Assembly: GCA_964422415.1 (NCBI GenBank)
Contig: CAYRBI010000013.1
Span: forward strand, 1-64,000
Reading direction: 5' to 3'
Length of the DNA stretch: 64,000 bases
DNA from: OLB16 sp964422415
GTDB lineage: Bacteria; Hinthialibacterota; Hinthialibacteria; OLB16
The notes under the pieces are model-generated. The model made no database searches, was not told where the DNA came from, and worked only from the letters and a program-made list of their open reading frames with translations. Below, in pieces: positions 51,761 to 60,729 of the stretch. The translations under genes and the position numbers were made by a program. Position 1 is the first letter of the stretch. Each line of letters begins with the position of its first letter.

Positions 51761-53358
51761 CTGATCACAATCGGCTTCACCGCCAGAATCAACTCATTCG
51801 CCTTCAGCTCCTCCAGCACATTCGCTGGGACGGGCTGGTTGACATTGATGATCTCAAGAGCAACCGGACTGTTCCTGTTGGGTCCCAGTGACATGCCGGA
51901 GATGTTGATCCCATTGCGCGCGAGTATGGTTCCCACGAGTCCCACCACACCCGGAAGGTCTTTGTTACGGACCAGCAACAGGTGTCCTACCGGCCGCGCC
52001 TCCACCTGGTAATCGTCAATCATCACAATACGCGGGACATTCTGTCCTTCGAAAATGGTTCCCGAGATTGTGAGGGACATCTTGTTGGTCGTGATGGTAA
52101 CCGACACCAAGCTGGTGAAACCGGTGGCCACGCTACTGGCGAGAGACTCCACTTTGAGTCCCTGCATCTTGGCCAGGAACTCCGCGTTGACATAATTCAC
52201 GGTTTCCGGCATGAGCGTCGAGATGGCTCCGCGTAAGGCGCCAGTTGTGACAGGAGACTCATCGACTTTAGTGATGTCTCCCTGGCAATGGACAGTAATC
52301 TTTTCAAAAGTGCCCTCGACAATTTGCGCCGCGAACTGGCCGAGCTTGTCCGCGAGCTGGATGAAGGGACCGAGAATCCGCCGGGATTCTGGATCCAGCC
52401 TAGGCAAATTCACCGCATTGCGTACTTCACGTTCCAGGAGCGCATCGACCATCTGCTCGGCCGTGGTAATAGCGACATTGATCTGGGCTTCATTGGTGCT
52501 CGCGCCGAGGTGCGGGGTGGTGATGACATTGGGCAGGCCGACCAGGGGATATTCCTTGGGGGGTTCGGCGGGGTACACATCGATGGCAGCACCCGCTACC
52601 TGACCGTTCTGGATGGCCTCGGCCAGATCATTCTCATTGATAAGTGGGCCACGGGCGGTGTTGACGATGAACACCCCCGGCTTCATCTTGGCGATGTTGG
52701 CCTTGTTGATGATACCGCGCGTCTCATCGGTGAGTGGGGTGTGCATGGTGATAATATCCGCGTTGCGGAAGAGGGTATCCAGATCCACCAGCTCGATGCC
52801 TTGGCTGGCGGCGGACTCCGCCGAGGTGAAGGGATCGAAACCAATGGTGCGGATCTCGAAAGATTGCGCGCGTTTAGCCACTTGGCGTCCGATGCGTCCC
52901 AGGCCGATGATTCCGAGCGTCTTCCCAAAGGCCTCACGCCCGGTGAACTTACCACGGTCCCAGCCACCCTGGCGCATCCAGGAATCGGCTTGGGGAATCT
53001 TCCGCAATAACGCGAGCATCAGGGCCACGGTGTGTTCGGCGGCGGAGGTAGTGTTCCCCTCGGGGGTGTTCATCACCACGATGCCACGCCGGGTGGCGGC
53101 GGCGGTATCGACATTATCAATGCCCACCCCTGCCCGGGCGATCACTTTCAAGTTCTTGCCAGCCTCAATCGCCTCGGCGTCTATCTTCGAGGCCGAACGG
53201 ACGATAACTCCATCACATGTGGCGATCTCATGGAGCAGCTCCTCGCGCGTGATCGACTTACGCGCATCCACTTCAAAGCCAGGCTCCCGCTTGAGAATCG
53301 CGGTTCCTTCGCCATCCAAGCCATCACAGATCAGGATACGGAATTTTTTATCGCTCAT
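51757..53358 (-). CDS. serA: D-3-phosphoglycerate dehydrogenase (long, ACT-containing)
   Basis: 533 residues, the long bacterial form. First step of serine synthesis. N-terminal FRILICDGLDGEG, VIARAGVGIDNVD, then the Rossmann GKTLGIIGLGRIG, catalytic Arg and His in TARGPLIN and ATPHLGASTNEAQ. A regulatory intervening domain (about 320-450) and the C-terminal ACT domain (LLLVRNKDLPGVVGLVG, NGINISGMSLG) suggest feedback by serine. GGGAG precedes the ATG by 4 bases. It is 170 bases downstream of the YhaM-like gene in the same direction. Confidence 0.96.
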   Translation of the reverse strand: MSDKKFRILICDGLDGEGTAILKREPGFEVDARKSITREELLHEIATCDGVIVRSASKIDAEAIEAGKNLKVIARAGVGIDNVDTAAATRRGIVVMNTPEGNTTSAAEHTVALMLALLRKIPQADSWMRQGGWDRGKFTGREAFGKTLGIIGLGRIGRQVAKRAQSFEIRTIGFDPFTSAESAASQGIELVDLDTLFRNADIITMHTPLTDETRGIINKANIAKMKPGVFIVNTARGPLINENDLAEAIQNGQVAGAAIDVYPAEPPKEYPLVGLPNVITTPHLGASTNEAQINVAITTAEQMVDALLEREVRNAVNLPRLDPESRRILGPFIQLADKLGQFAAQIVEGTFEKITVHCQGDITKVDESPVTTGALRGAISTLMPETVNYVNAEFLAKMQGLKVESLASSVATGFTSLVSVTITTNKMSLTISGTIFEGQNVPRIVMIDDYQVEARPVGHLLLVRNKDLPGVVGLVGTILARNGINISGMSLGPNRNSPVALEIINVNQPVPANVLEELKANELILAVKPIVIS

Positions 53359-53528
53359 CGCATTGCTCCCAGTTTATCGAGTGTGATCTCCACGCGCTGA
53401 AGATCGTATCTTTTCTTTGTGTATTGGTGTAGCCATTTTTTTTAGGAGGAACTTCATACACCCTTTCGGATTTCCATGAACGCTGTAATCTCAGCCTCAC
53501 CCGTTTTTGTTTACAGGATGTTTGGTTT

Positions 53529-54545
53529 CTATGCGTCCTCCAGAGTCATCTTGCTCATATCATCCGTGCCGCCACTATCATAGAGGTAACGGCTGATCAG
53601 GTTCACATAGTCAGACCATTTTCTTCCAGCCACCCGCGCCTTGAGGATCTCCCGGCTGAAGGCATTCATCTGCGCATCCAGATCATCTGCCCGCGAAAGG
53701 ATCAGGGCCTCGCGTGTCTGTGGCGCGCGAACCGCATCCGGGCTATCCCCATGATGTGACAGGATCAAGTGACGGACCTCCATGATCAGATCTTGCGGAA
53801 AGTCCTCGATCTGGGCCGCATACTCGCATACCTTGTTGTCGCCCAGGATTTGGTGCCCCACCAACCGTCCCATGTCGCTGTACTCAATCACCGTGGAGTA
53901 AACAAACTCCAACACCTTGCCCAGGTCATGGAAGATGGCTCCCACAATGACCAGATCCCGCTTCACAACGGGGTACCGGTCCGCCAGAACCACGCAGTTC
54001 TTGAGTACCCCTAAGGTGTGCTCGGCGAGCCCTCCCAGGTACCCATGGTGCCATTGCTTCCCACCGGGAGCACGAAGAAATCCCTCCACAAAGGGCTGGT
54101 CGGCGAAGAACTTGGCCAGGAGCTTGGCCAGGAAAGGATCTTTGACTGTCCGGGCAACCGCTACCAACTCCTCCCAGGTCGAGGTCACATCGATCTCGAT
54201 GGAGGGAAGGAAATCATTGGGATCCAGATGGTCTACATCCTCGAGTTTTTCCAACCGCTTGATGGAGACTTGCGGTTTCTCGCGGTAGGTCTCGACAGTA
54301 CCCTGGACCTGGACCACATCGCCGATCTGCAGGGAAGGGTAGACTACCTCGGCGCCATTCCAAAGCACGGCGGCGATCCGTCCTGTCCGGTCCCCCAGTT
54401 TCACCTGCAGAAATTTGCCGCCGGCATAGGTCTTCATGGCCATATGCGTAAGCGCAAAGGGAGCATCTACCGTTAAGCCGGGACGGAGCTCGTTCACAAA
54501 GGTTTTTCTAGTAGCCGTAAATAGATCTTGTTGCTGGATTCCCAC
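53529..54545 (-). CDS. YhaM-type 3'-5' exoribonuclease (OB fold plus HD domain)
   Basis: 338 residues. An N-terminal OB fold (LTVDAPFALTHMAMKT, VKLGDRTGRIAAVLWN, GDVVQVQGTVETYREKPQ) precedes an HD domain with HTLGVL, IFHDLGKVLEF and LILSHHG. This order defines the CBF1/YhaM family of 3'-5' exonucleases acting on RNA and DNA. The start is GTG at 54545 with a G-rich site 4 bases away. The divergent ABC genes begin about 110 bases beyond. The function assignment rests on architecture. Confidence 0.88.
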   Translation of the reverse strand: MGIQQQDLFTATRKTFVNELRPGLTVDAPFALTHMAMKTYAGGKFLQVKLGDRTGRIAAVLWNGAEVVYPSLQIGDVVQVQGTVETYREKPQVSIKRLEKLEDVDHLDPNDFLPSIEIDVTSTWEELVAVARTVKDPFLAKLLAKFFADQPFVEGFLRAPGGKQWHHGYLGGLAEHTLGVLKNCVVLADRYPVVKRDLVIVGAIFHDLGKVLEFVYSTVIEYSDMGRLVGHQILGDNKVCEYAAQIEDFPQDLIMEVRHLILSHHGDSPDAVRAPQTREALILSRADDLDAQMNAFSREILKARVAGRKWSDYVNLISRYLYDSGGTDDMSKMTLEDA

Positions 54546-54658
54546 AAGGCCCCCCCTCGGAGCGTTTGAGCGAAGAGGATAAGGGGCGCGCGCATGAGAC
54601 GGAAGGGGGAACTTTCATCTCCTTGACACCTGAGTTCTGTCTCCGCACCATCCCAGGA

Positions 54659-55372
54659 ATGGCGATTCTAGAGATCCATGACCTCAAGAAAAGTTTCACC
54701 GCACCCGATGGGGAGGAATGCCCGGTCCTCGATATACCCCTGTTTTCTCTGGATGAGGGTGCACAGGTGGGACTGGAGGGGAGCAGTGGATCGGGGAAGA
54801 CCACTCTCCTGCATATCATCGCGGGGATTCTCCCGCCAGACTCAGGGAGTGTCGTCCTCAAAGGCCAAAACCTCACCGCCCTATCCGAATCACAACGGGA
54901 TCGGTGGCGCGCCACTCACACGGGTTACATCTTTCAGACCTTTAATTTATTGCAGGGATACACAGCCCTTGAGAACGTAGAACTGGGGATGTTGTTCGGA
55001 AGCGGCATTGATCCCGCCTATGCCAAGGAGCTCCTCGACCGGGTTGGCCTTTCACACCGTATGAACTACCGACCCAGCCAACTCTCGGTTGGCCAGCAGC
55101 AAAGGGTTGCCATGGCCCGTGCGCTCGCTAATCACCCCGCGCTGGTTCTCGCCGATGAACCCACCGGAAACCTCGATCCCCATCACACCGGAGAAGCCCT
55201 TAACCTGATCCGCGAGATTTGCCGGGAGCGGGGAGCTACCCTATTGCTCGTGAGTCATGATCGCTGGATTTTGGAACAATTCAACGAGGTCTGCCGTTTG
55301 ACAGAGATAAACCGGGTCGGTGGAAATGCGGACAAGCGCACGCCTACGCGGGAGGGAGCCCTTCTGCAATGA
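54659..55372 (+). CDS. ABC transporter ATPase (LolD/MacB type)
   Basis: 237 residues in the form beginning MAILEIHDLKKSF. Walker A EGSSGSGKTTLLHI, the Q loop FQTFNLLQGYTALENV typical of the LolD/FtsE/MacB class, signature LSVGQQQRVAMARA, Walker B ALVLADEPTGNLD. A TTG at 54566 could add 31 residues, but they resemble no family N-terminus. Works with the permease encoded next (overlap of four bases). Class members move lipoproteins, antibiotics or act mechanically on the envelope; no periplasmic adaptor gene is present. Confidence 0.92.
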   Translation: MAILEIHDLKKSFTAPDGEECPVLDIPLFSLDEGAQVGLEGSSGSGKTTLLHIIAGILPPDSGSVVLKGQNLTALSESQRDRWRATHTGYIFQTFNLLQGYTALENVELGMLFGSGIDPAYAKELLDRVGLSHRMNYRPSQLSVGQQQRVAMARALANHPALVLADEPTGNLDPHHTGEALNLIREICRERGATLLLVSHDRWILEQFNEVCRLTEINRVGGNADKRTPTREGALLQ

Positions 55373-56649
55373 CCCGCCACCACCAGCACTCCTTGGGAGG
55401 TCTGTTCCTGATTGTCCGCAAGAGTTTGCGTCAACATGCGCTCTCCACCATGGTGACAGTCCTCTCCGTCGCTCTCGCCAGTGGTCTTGTGATGGCGGTT
55501 TTCGCCATCGACCGCCAGACCTATGACGCCTTTACAGGGGGGCCGATGGGTTACGATGCGGTTCTGGGAGCACGTGGCAGCCAACTGCAACTGGTCCTCA
55601 ATACTGTGTTTCACCTGGAGACCTCGCCCGGAAACATCCCCTGGAACCTTTATCAAACCATCAAACAAGATCCACGGGTGGAACTGGCAATCCCCTATGC
55701 GGTTGGTGACAACTACCATGGTTTCCGTCTGGTTGGGACCACGGAAGAGATGTTCACCCGCTTCGAGTACCAACCCGGAAAGAAACTCCAGATCCAGCCG
55801 GGAGGACGGTCCTTCGATTCGCACCGCCGCGAGGCAGTCATTGGAAATTATGTGGCCCGGAAAACGGGGCTGGGTTTGAATTCGAAGTTTAGTCCATACC
55901 ATGGCTTGGCCTACGATGAGAGCATGAAGCATGGGGAGGAGTACCTTGTCGTGGGAGTTCTGGAACCCACCAACACCCCCTCCGACCGGGTCATCTGGAT
56001 TCCCCTGGAAGGAATCTTCCGTATGGGCGGACATGTCCTGCGTGGTTCGGGCAAGGATTATCAAGCCGAGGTTGGCAAGGAGATCCCTGACGAAGACAAG
56101 GAAGTCAGCGCGGTCATGTTGAAATTCAGGAACAATCAAGCTGGCATCACCCTCGACCAAACAATCAACAAACAGGGCAGGGTAGCGACCTTGGCCTGGC
56201 CCATCGGAAAGGTGATGGCGGACTTGTTTGGCAAGATTGGCTGGGTGAGCCGGATCCTGACCTTCGTGGCTTATCTGGTGGTCCTGGTGGCGGCGGGATC
56301 GATTCTGGCTTCCATCTACAATGCCATGAACGAGAGACGGCGGGAATTTGCGATCCTGCGAGCACTCGGGGCACGCCGACGGACTGTTTTCGGTGCGATC
56401 GTGCTCGAATCCACCACCATCGCCGCCTTGGGAGTCATTCTGGGGTATGGGATCTATGCTGCGATCCTGGCGCTGGCTACAGTGATTGTGCGTTCACAGA
56501 CAGGCGTGGTTCTTCAAGTGGTCTGCTTTCACCCCGTGCTAGTCTTGGCGCCCCTGGGAATGATCTTGCTGGGAGCCTTGGCGGGAGTCTTGCCAGCGCT
56601 CAAAGCTTATTCGACTGATGTAGCGAGTCATCTGACACCTCATTCGTAA
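55369..56649 (+). CDS. FtsX/MacB-type ABC transporter permease
   Basis: 426 residues with four membrane segments: one near the start (STMVTVLSVALASGLVMAVFA) and three in the C-terminal third (TFVAYLVVLVAAGSILASIY, ESTTIAALGVILGYGIYA, LVLAPLGMILLGALAGVLPAL). Between lies an extracytoplasmic MacB-PCD-like domain. The coupling helix segment MNERRREFAILRALGARRRTVF is characteristic. It pairs with the upstream ATPase. Substrate could be a lipoprotein or exported compound; not decidable. ATG overlaps the ATPase stop. Confidence 0.92.
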   Translation: MTRHHQHSLGGLFLIVRKSLRQHALSTMVTVLSVALASGLVMAVFAIDRQTYDAFTGGPMGYDAVLGARGSQLQLVLNTVFHLETSPGNIPWNLYQTIKQDPRVELAIPYAVGDNYHGFRLVGTTEEMFTRFEYQPGKKLQIQPGGRSFDSHRREAVIGNYVARKTGLGLNSKFSPYHGLAYDESMKHGEEYLVVGVLEPTNTPSDRVIWIPLEGIFRMGGHVLRGSGKDYQAEVGKEIPDEDKEVSAVMLKFRNNQAGITLDQTINKQGRVATLAWPIGKVMADLFGKIGWVSRILTFVAYLVVLVAAGSILASIYNAMNERRREFAILRALGARRRTVFGAIVLESTTIAALGVILGYGIYAAILALATVIVRSQTGVVLQVVCFHPVLVLAPLGMILLGALAGVLPALKAYSTDVASHLTPHS

Positions 56650-56675
56650 ACAAAACGGTATAGGAGGCCATCCCG

Positions 56676-57659
56676 ATGGATCGTGTCACCTCGTCCGATG
56701 CCGATAGTTCCACACCCAATCCGCTCCTCATCACAGCACAGTATTACGAGGGACTGAAAATGGGTTTCTTTACTGTGGAGGGGAAAGATGCGGAGAACTT
56801 CCTCCACCGTGAACTCAGTAATGAGATCCGGAACCTGCCTGGCAACTCAGGAGTTCCCGTCTGTCTTCTGAACCGGGAAGGACATATCCAGCTCTATTTC
56901 ACTCTTTGGAAAACTGAGACCGGCCATGCCGTAATCGTCATTGGAGAGCAGCGGTATCAGTTCATCCCGGTACTGGATCGTGTCATCTTCCGTGAGCAAA
57001 TCCACCTGGAAGACCAGACCTCCGATTTTACTCCTCTCATCCTCGCCGGAGCACAGGCCCCAGAGGTTCTCTTAAAGACCGGAGCCACAAAGATTCCTTC
57101 TTTTCCATATCAATCACTCCAAACGAATTGTGGAGACATATCCATCAGGGTCTATCGCATGGACTGGGTGGCTGCTCCCTGTTTTCTTCTCATGTGTGCG
57201 GCGGACCAAACCGATTCACTGAAAGGAGTCCTCGAAGGCGCCGGAGTGATCAGCTCAAACTTGGAATCATTCCATAGTTACCGGGTAGAGAAGGGAACTC
57301 CCTGGCCCGGGTATGAGGTGGATGAGACACTGATTCCCCTGGAGTGTGGCTTGGAAAACACCATCAGCTACACCAAGGGTTGTTATGTGGGACAGGATAT
57401 CATTGCCCGTATCCATAATATGGGGAGACCACCGCGTGTTCTTCGAGGGTTGATCCTTGAAGGGGAAAGCCTCCCAGAACACGGTGCCTCTGTTTTTCAC
57501 GAACAAATAGAGGTGGGTAAAGTCTTGTCCGTTGTCTGGTCAGAGAGATTGGGGAAGCCTCTGGCAACTACCTCGATCAGGGTCAAATACAGTAACGGGG
57601 GAACACCCGTAACCATCAAGGGCCACCTGGCCTATGTGTGCTCATTACCCTTGATCTAG
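56676..57659 (+). CDS. ygfZ: YgfZ/GcvT-like folate-binding protein
   Basis: 327 residues with the family mark KGCYVGQDIIARIHNMG (YgfZ signature K-G-C-Y-x-G-Q-E, with Asp for the last Glu). The N-terminal domain, VEGKDAENFLHRELSN, and RVEKGTPWPGYEVDETLIP also match. Known members help repair or build Fe-S clusters in enzymes such as MiaB, with a folate and the signature Cys. AGGAGG is 8 bases before the ATG. Downstream of the ABC permease by 26 bases, in the same direction, but no functional link is evident. Confidence 0.9.
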   Translation: MDRVTSSDADSSTPNPLLITAQYYEGLKMGFFTVEGKDAENFLHRELSNEIRNLPGNSGVPVCLLNREGHIQLYFTLWKTETGHAVIVIGEQRYQFIPVLDRVIFREQIHLEDQTSDFTPLILAGAQAPEVLLKTGATKIPSFPYQSLQTNCGDISIRVYRMDWVAAPCFLLMCAADQTDSLKGVLEGAGVISSNLESFHSYRVEKGTPWPGYEVDETLIPLECGLENTISYTKGCYVGQDIIARIHNMGRPPRVLRGLILEGESLPEHGASVFHEQIEVGKVLSVVWSERLGKPLATTSIRVKYSNGGTPVTIKGHLAYVCSLPLI

Positions 57660-57756
57660 CGGGTAGCTCCATCTTGACCCGTGTGTTTAACAAGGTTGTA
57701 ATGCCTATCTTATGTAGTGTATTCCTGAATTATCGTTTTTGTGGGAGGCGGCAACA

Positions 57757-59346
57757 ATGAATGTGGAAGCAGCCGGGGCAAGACAACCAGGTTGGTTTGT
57801 CCCCCATGATCTGGATGGTTTTTTTGGACTGGCGATCGATAACCTGGTGCAGCTGATTGTGATCGTTGGGTTGTGTTCCACGGTATGTGGAATGCCACCG
57901 GAGATTGTGTTTGGACGCATCCTGCCGGGGGCGGCCATCTCGGTGGTGATAGGGAACCTCTTTTACGCTTGGCAAGGGCGTAAGCTCATGCAGCGTACCG
58001 GACGAAATGATGTCACTGCACTCCCTTATGGCATTAACACACCCAGTGTCTTCGCCTACATCTTTCTAGTCATTGCCCCAGTGTACCGTCAGACTGGCAA
58101 TGCCGAGTTTGCCTGGAAGGTGGGTTTGGTGGCGTGTCTGGGAAGTGGTCTGATCGAGTTCAGCGGTTCCTTTGTGGCCGAGTGGATCCGTCAAAGGACA
58201 CCCCGTGCGGCGCTGCTTTCCACCCTCGCGGGGATCGCGGTGACCTTCATCTCCATGGATTTTGCCTTCCAGATCTTCGAGAAACCCCTTATCGCTTTCG
58301 CCCCCTTGGGCATTCTTTTACTGCAATATCTGACCGGTCTGAGATACCCATTAGGAATTCCAGGTGGGCTCTTGGCCGTGCTGGTGGGAACAGCGCTGGC
58401 TTGGGCTGGGGGGGTGTGGGGGTCTCCGGTTATGGATCCAACGAAAATTGCTCCCGCGATTCATAGCCTGGGATGGTATTACCCGGTCCCCTGGATTGGG
58501 GGTTGGGGAGATGCGCTCAAAGAGGGATGGACCTATCTCAGCGTCATTATTCCCATGGGTCTGTTCAACGTCATTGGCTCGCTTCAGAACATCGAAAGTG
58601 CGGAAGCAGCCGGAGACCGTTATGATGCACGCTCTTCTTTGGCCGTGAATGGTATTGGAACACTTCTGGCGGCCACTTTTGGGAGTTGTTTTCCAACTAC
58701 TATCTATATCGGTCATCCGGGCTGGAAACGGATGGGGGCACGTGTGGGCTATTCCATTTACAATGCTATCTTTATCAGTCTGGTATGCTTCCTTGGCGCT
58801 ATGCCGCTGGTGTTGTCTCTGGTCCCGATGGAGGCCGGAGTACCAGTAGTTTTATGGATCGGCATCATCATTACCGCCCAGGCCTTCCAAACCACTCCCA
58901 AGGAACATGCCCCCGCCGTGGCGATTGGTCTTTTTCCGGCGGTGGCAGCTTGGGGTTACCAGATGGTCTGTAACACACTCGTGGCCAGCGGCAAAACATT
59001 GGGGGATGTTCTGCCAGCCTTCGAAATCAGCAAGAGCCACATGACCGGCCTGATCGCCCTCAACCAAGGGTTCATTCTCAGCTGTATGATCTGGGCGGCG
59101 GCGGCGGTCGCACTCATCGAGAAACGTTTCCATGTGGCTGGAATCTGGATGGGTATTGCCGCGGTTCTATCAACTTTTGGCTTTATCCATTCCTATGAAA
59201 TGGTGGGAGGATATGTGGCCAACCATTTCGGGCTGTGGACCTCGCCTCAATTCACCTGTGCCTATCTCATCGCCGGTATGGTGTTCTTTGCCTTCGGCCA
59301 ATGGCTGGCGGTTCATCCACAAGAATCGGCGAGTCCGCTGGAGTAA
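57757..59346 (+). CDS. NCS2-like (xanthine/uracil/AzgA-type) permease
   Basis: 529-residue inner-membrane protein with about 12 hydrophobic segments. NDVTALPYGINTPSVFAY and PTTIYIGHPGWKRMG resemble the substrate-binding half-helices of the nucleobase-ascorbate (NCS2/AzgA) fold, with GSCFP in place of the usual GTS. Cargo may be a nucleobase or an anion, and remains open. Starts at ATG 57757, with GGGAGG at 57743-57748 spaced 8 bases; a TTG at 57739 would only prepend that site. Ends 16 bases before the converging protease gene. Confidence 0.85.
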   Translation: MNVEAAGARQPGWFVPHDLDGFFGLAIDNLVQLIVIVGLCSTVCGMPPEIVFGRILPGAAISVVIGNLFYAWQGRKLMQRTGRNDVTALPYGINTPSVFAYIFLVIAPVYRQTGNAEFAWKVGLVACLGSGLIEFSGSFVAEWIRQRTPRAALLSTLAGIAVTFISMDFAFQIFEKPLIAFAPLGILLLQYLTGLRYPLGIPGGLLAVLVGTALAWAGGVWGSPVMDPTKIAPAIHSLGWYYPVPWIGGWGDALKEGWTYLSVIIPMGLFNVIGSLQNIESAEAAGDRYDARSSLAVNGIGTLLAATFGSCFPTTIYIGHPGWKRMGARVGYSIYNAIFISLVCFLGAMPLVLSLVPMEAGVPVVLWIGIIITAQAFQTTPKEHAPAVAIGLFPAVAAWGYQMVCNTLVASGKTLGDVLPAFEISKSHMTGLIALNQGFILSCMIWAAAAVALIEKRFHVAGIWMGIAAVLSTFGFIHSYEMVGGYVANHFGLWTSPQFTCAYLIAGMVFFAFGQWLAVHPQESASPLE

Positions 59347-59361
59347 ACATCACAGGAGGCC

Positions 59362-60486
59362 TTATCGTGCTGCTACCGGAGTCGGCGTTGGGTATGTGAT
59401 TCCAAAGTCCTCAATGAATTGAAGCAGATCATTTGAATCCACCTGCCCATCGTGGTTCAGATCGGTGTCAAGGTATCCTGACTTGCTCTGGATAAAGGTG
59501 GGGGTGAATGTAAGCGTCGGAGTCCAGGAGGGAGTTGCTGTCACCGGAATGACCGGAGTGTCCGTGGGTGTTGGTGTGGCTACGTTATTCGTGGGTGTTG
59601 CCGTGGCTTGGATGAGAGATAAGACAATATCAGCCCATTCCGTAGTACGTGTGCAATCTTCACCCGAGCAACCCGTCTCCGGGCAAACATTTGAACGTTT
59701 ACACTTGGTCTGGGGATCTTCCGTGAAGTCCGTTTCGCCACGCACCAGCACACCTTCGACCTCATAAGTGTCCAGGTTCACAATTGCGGAACCGGAATTG
59801 CCGCCATAGGTGTCTGTATTGGTGACAAAAAAATCCGGATTTGAATTATCGCGGACATAGGCGCCTCCCGCGATCTTGAGGGGGAGTCCAATCGGATATC
59901 CAATCACAGCTACGGATTGTGAATCGGGGATGGCGCCGGAGATCCGGAAGACCAACGGTTCACGTCCCACCACATCACGGTCCAGTTGGACCACGGCCCA
60001 GTCCGAGTTGCCGGTGGAACTGGCGATCACTTTCGTCATGGTGTAGACATCATCCGCGGGAAAGTAACTCACCAAGTCATCCTCGCCATTCATCCGGAAT
60101 CCAAAGACTGCCGCGCGGGTGCTGAGATTGCTGATACAATGCCCAGCGGTGACAATCAGGTTGGGAGCCACAAGGAATCCGGAGCAGTAACCGGGTGTGG
60201 GTTGGTTGAGAAAAGGCTCATCCGAACAGAAATTCATGCTGGCCAACGTATCGGCGGTATTGATGTCATACCCCTCGCCATTGGCGGTGAGATCACTCTT
60301 GAACACAAGAACAACAGTCGACTCGGATAACATCTTGAGGGTTTCGTCAGTGACCTCGTAGTATTCCAGGCGGTTGTCCTCACCATAGATGACTTTGGGT
60401 TGATCTGTGGAAGCGCATATTCCGCTGGCGGCATGAAAGCAAAAGATAAGAGTAATTAAAAGGGAAAAACTGGAATGTTCTTGCAT
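59362..60486 (-). CDS. secreted trypsin-like serine protease with Thr/Pro linker and Ca-binding tail
   Basis: 374 residues in the form starting at ATG 60486, which exposes a signal peptide (SSFSLLITLIFCFHAASGICA). A chymotrypsin-type catalytic triad is visible: His116 (VTAGHC), Asp162 (NSDWAVVQL), Ser231 (TYGGNSGSAIV). After the domain a Cys-rich segment (CKRSNVCPETGCSGEDC) leads into a 35-residue repeat of Thr-Pro (TPTPTDTP), then LDTDLNHDGQVDSNDLLQF, a single dockerin/EF-type loop (DLNHDGQVD), and the end. Likely secreted and possibly surface-bound through the tail. A longer frame to 60591 has no coding look. Confidence 0.87.
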   Translation of the reverse strand: MQEHSSFSLLITLIFCFHAASGICASTDQPKVIYGEDNRLEYYEVTDETLKMLSESTVVLVFKSDLTANGEGYDINTADTLASMNFCSDEPFLNQPTPGYCSGFLVAPNLIVTAGHCISNLSTRAAVFGFRMNGEDDLVSYFPADDVYTMTKVIASSTGNSDWAVVQLDRDVVGREPLVFRISGAIPDSQSVAVIGYPIGLPLKIAGGAYVRDNSNPDFFVTNTDTYGGNSGSAIVNLDTYEVEGVLVRGETDFTEDPQTKCKRSNVCPETGCSGEDCTRTTEWADIVLSLIQATATPTNNVATPTPTDTPVIPVTATPSWTPTLTFTPTFIQSKSGYLDTDLNHDGQVDSNDLLQFIEDFGITYPTPTPVAAR

Positions 60487-60591
60487 ATCTGGTGGGGGAT
60501 CTCCGGAAGATGTTTCTTGGATGGAATATATGGATTTTACTTGGGTCCTGTCAACTTGTCTGTCGGTAGCATGATGTCGCATAAGATACAT

Positions 60592-60729
60592 TATGTCTCA
60601 TTCAGGGGCAAGCTTCCAGACTCTCCTCCAGCCCTGCAACAGGACCCTTTTACCAAGCCTCTGGAAGTGTCAGTATTCGTGCAATAAATTGACCTGCCGA
60701 TCCTCCTGTTCGACTGGATATATGAAGGA
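60592..60729 (+). other. intergenic, divergent, 138 bases
   Basis: Between the divergent protease and C25 genes. Mini-ORF ATGAAGGAATGA at 60722-60733 overlaps the C25 start. No clear promoter or structure. Confidence 0.3.

Noticed and set aside
54566..54658. A TTG start extending the ABC ATPase by 31 residues
   Set aside because: The extra residues do not resemble any ABC N-terminus, and the ATG at 54659 begins at the normal first strand.
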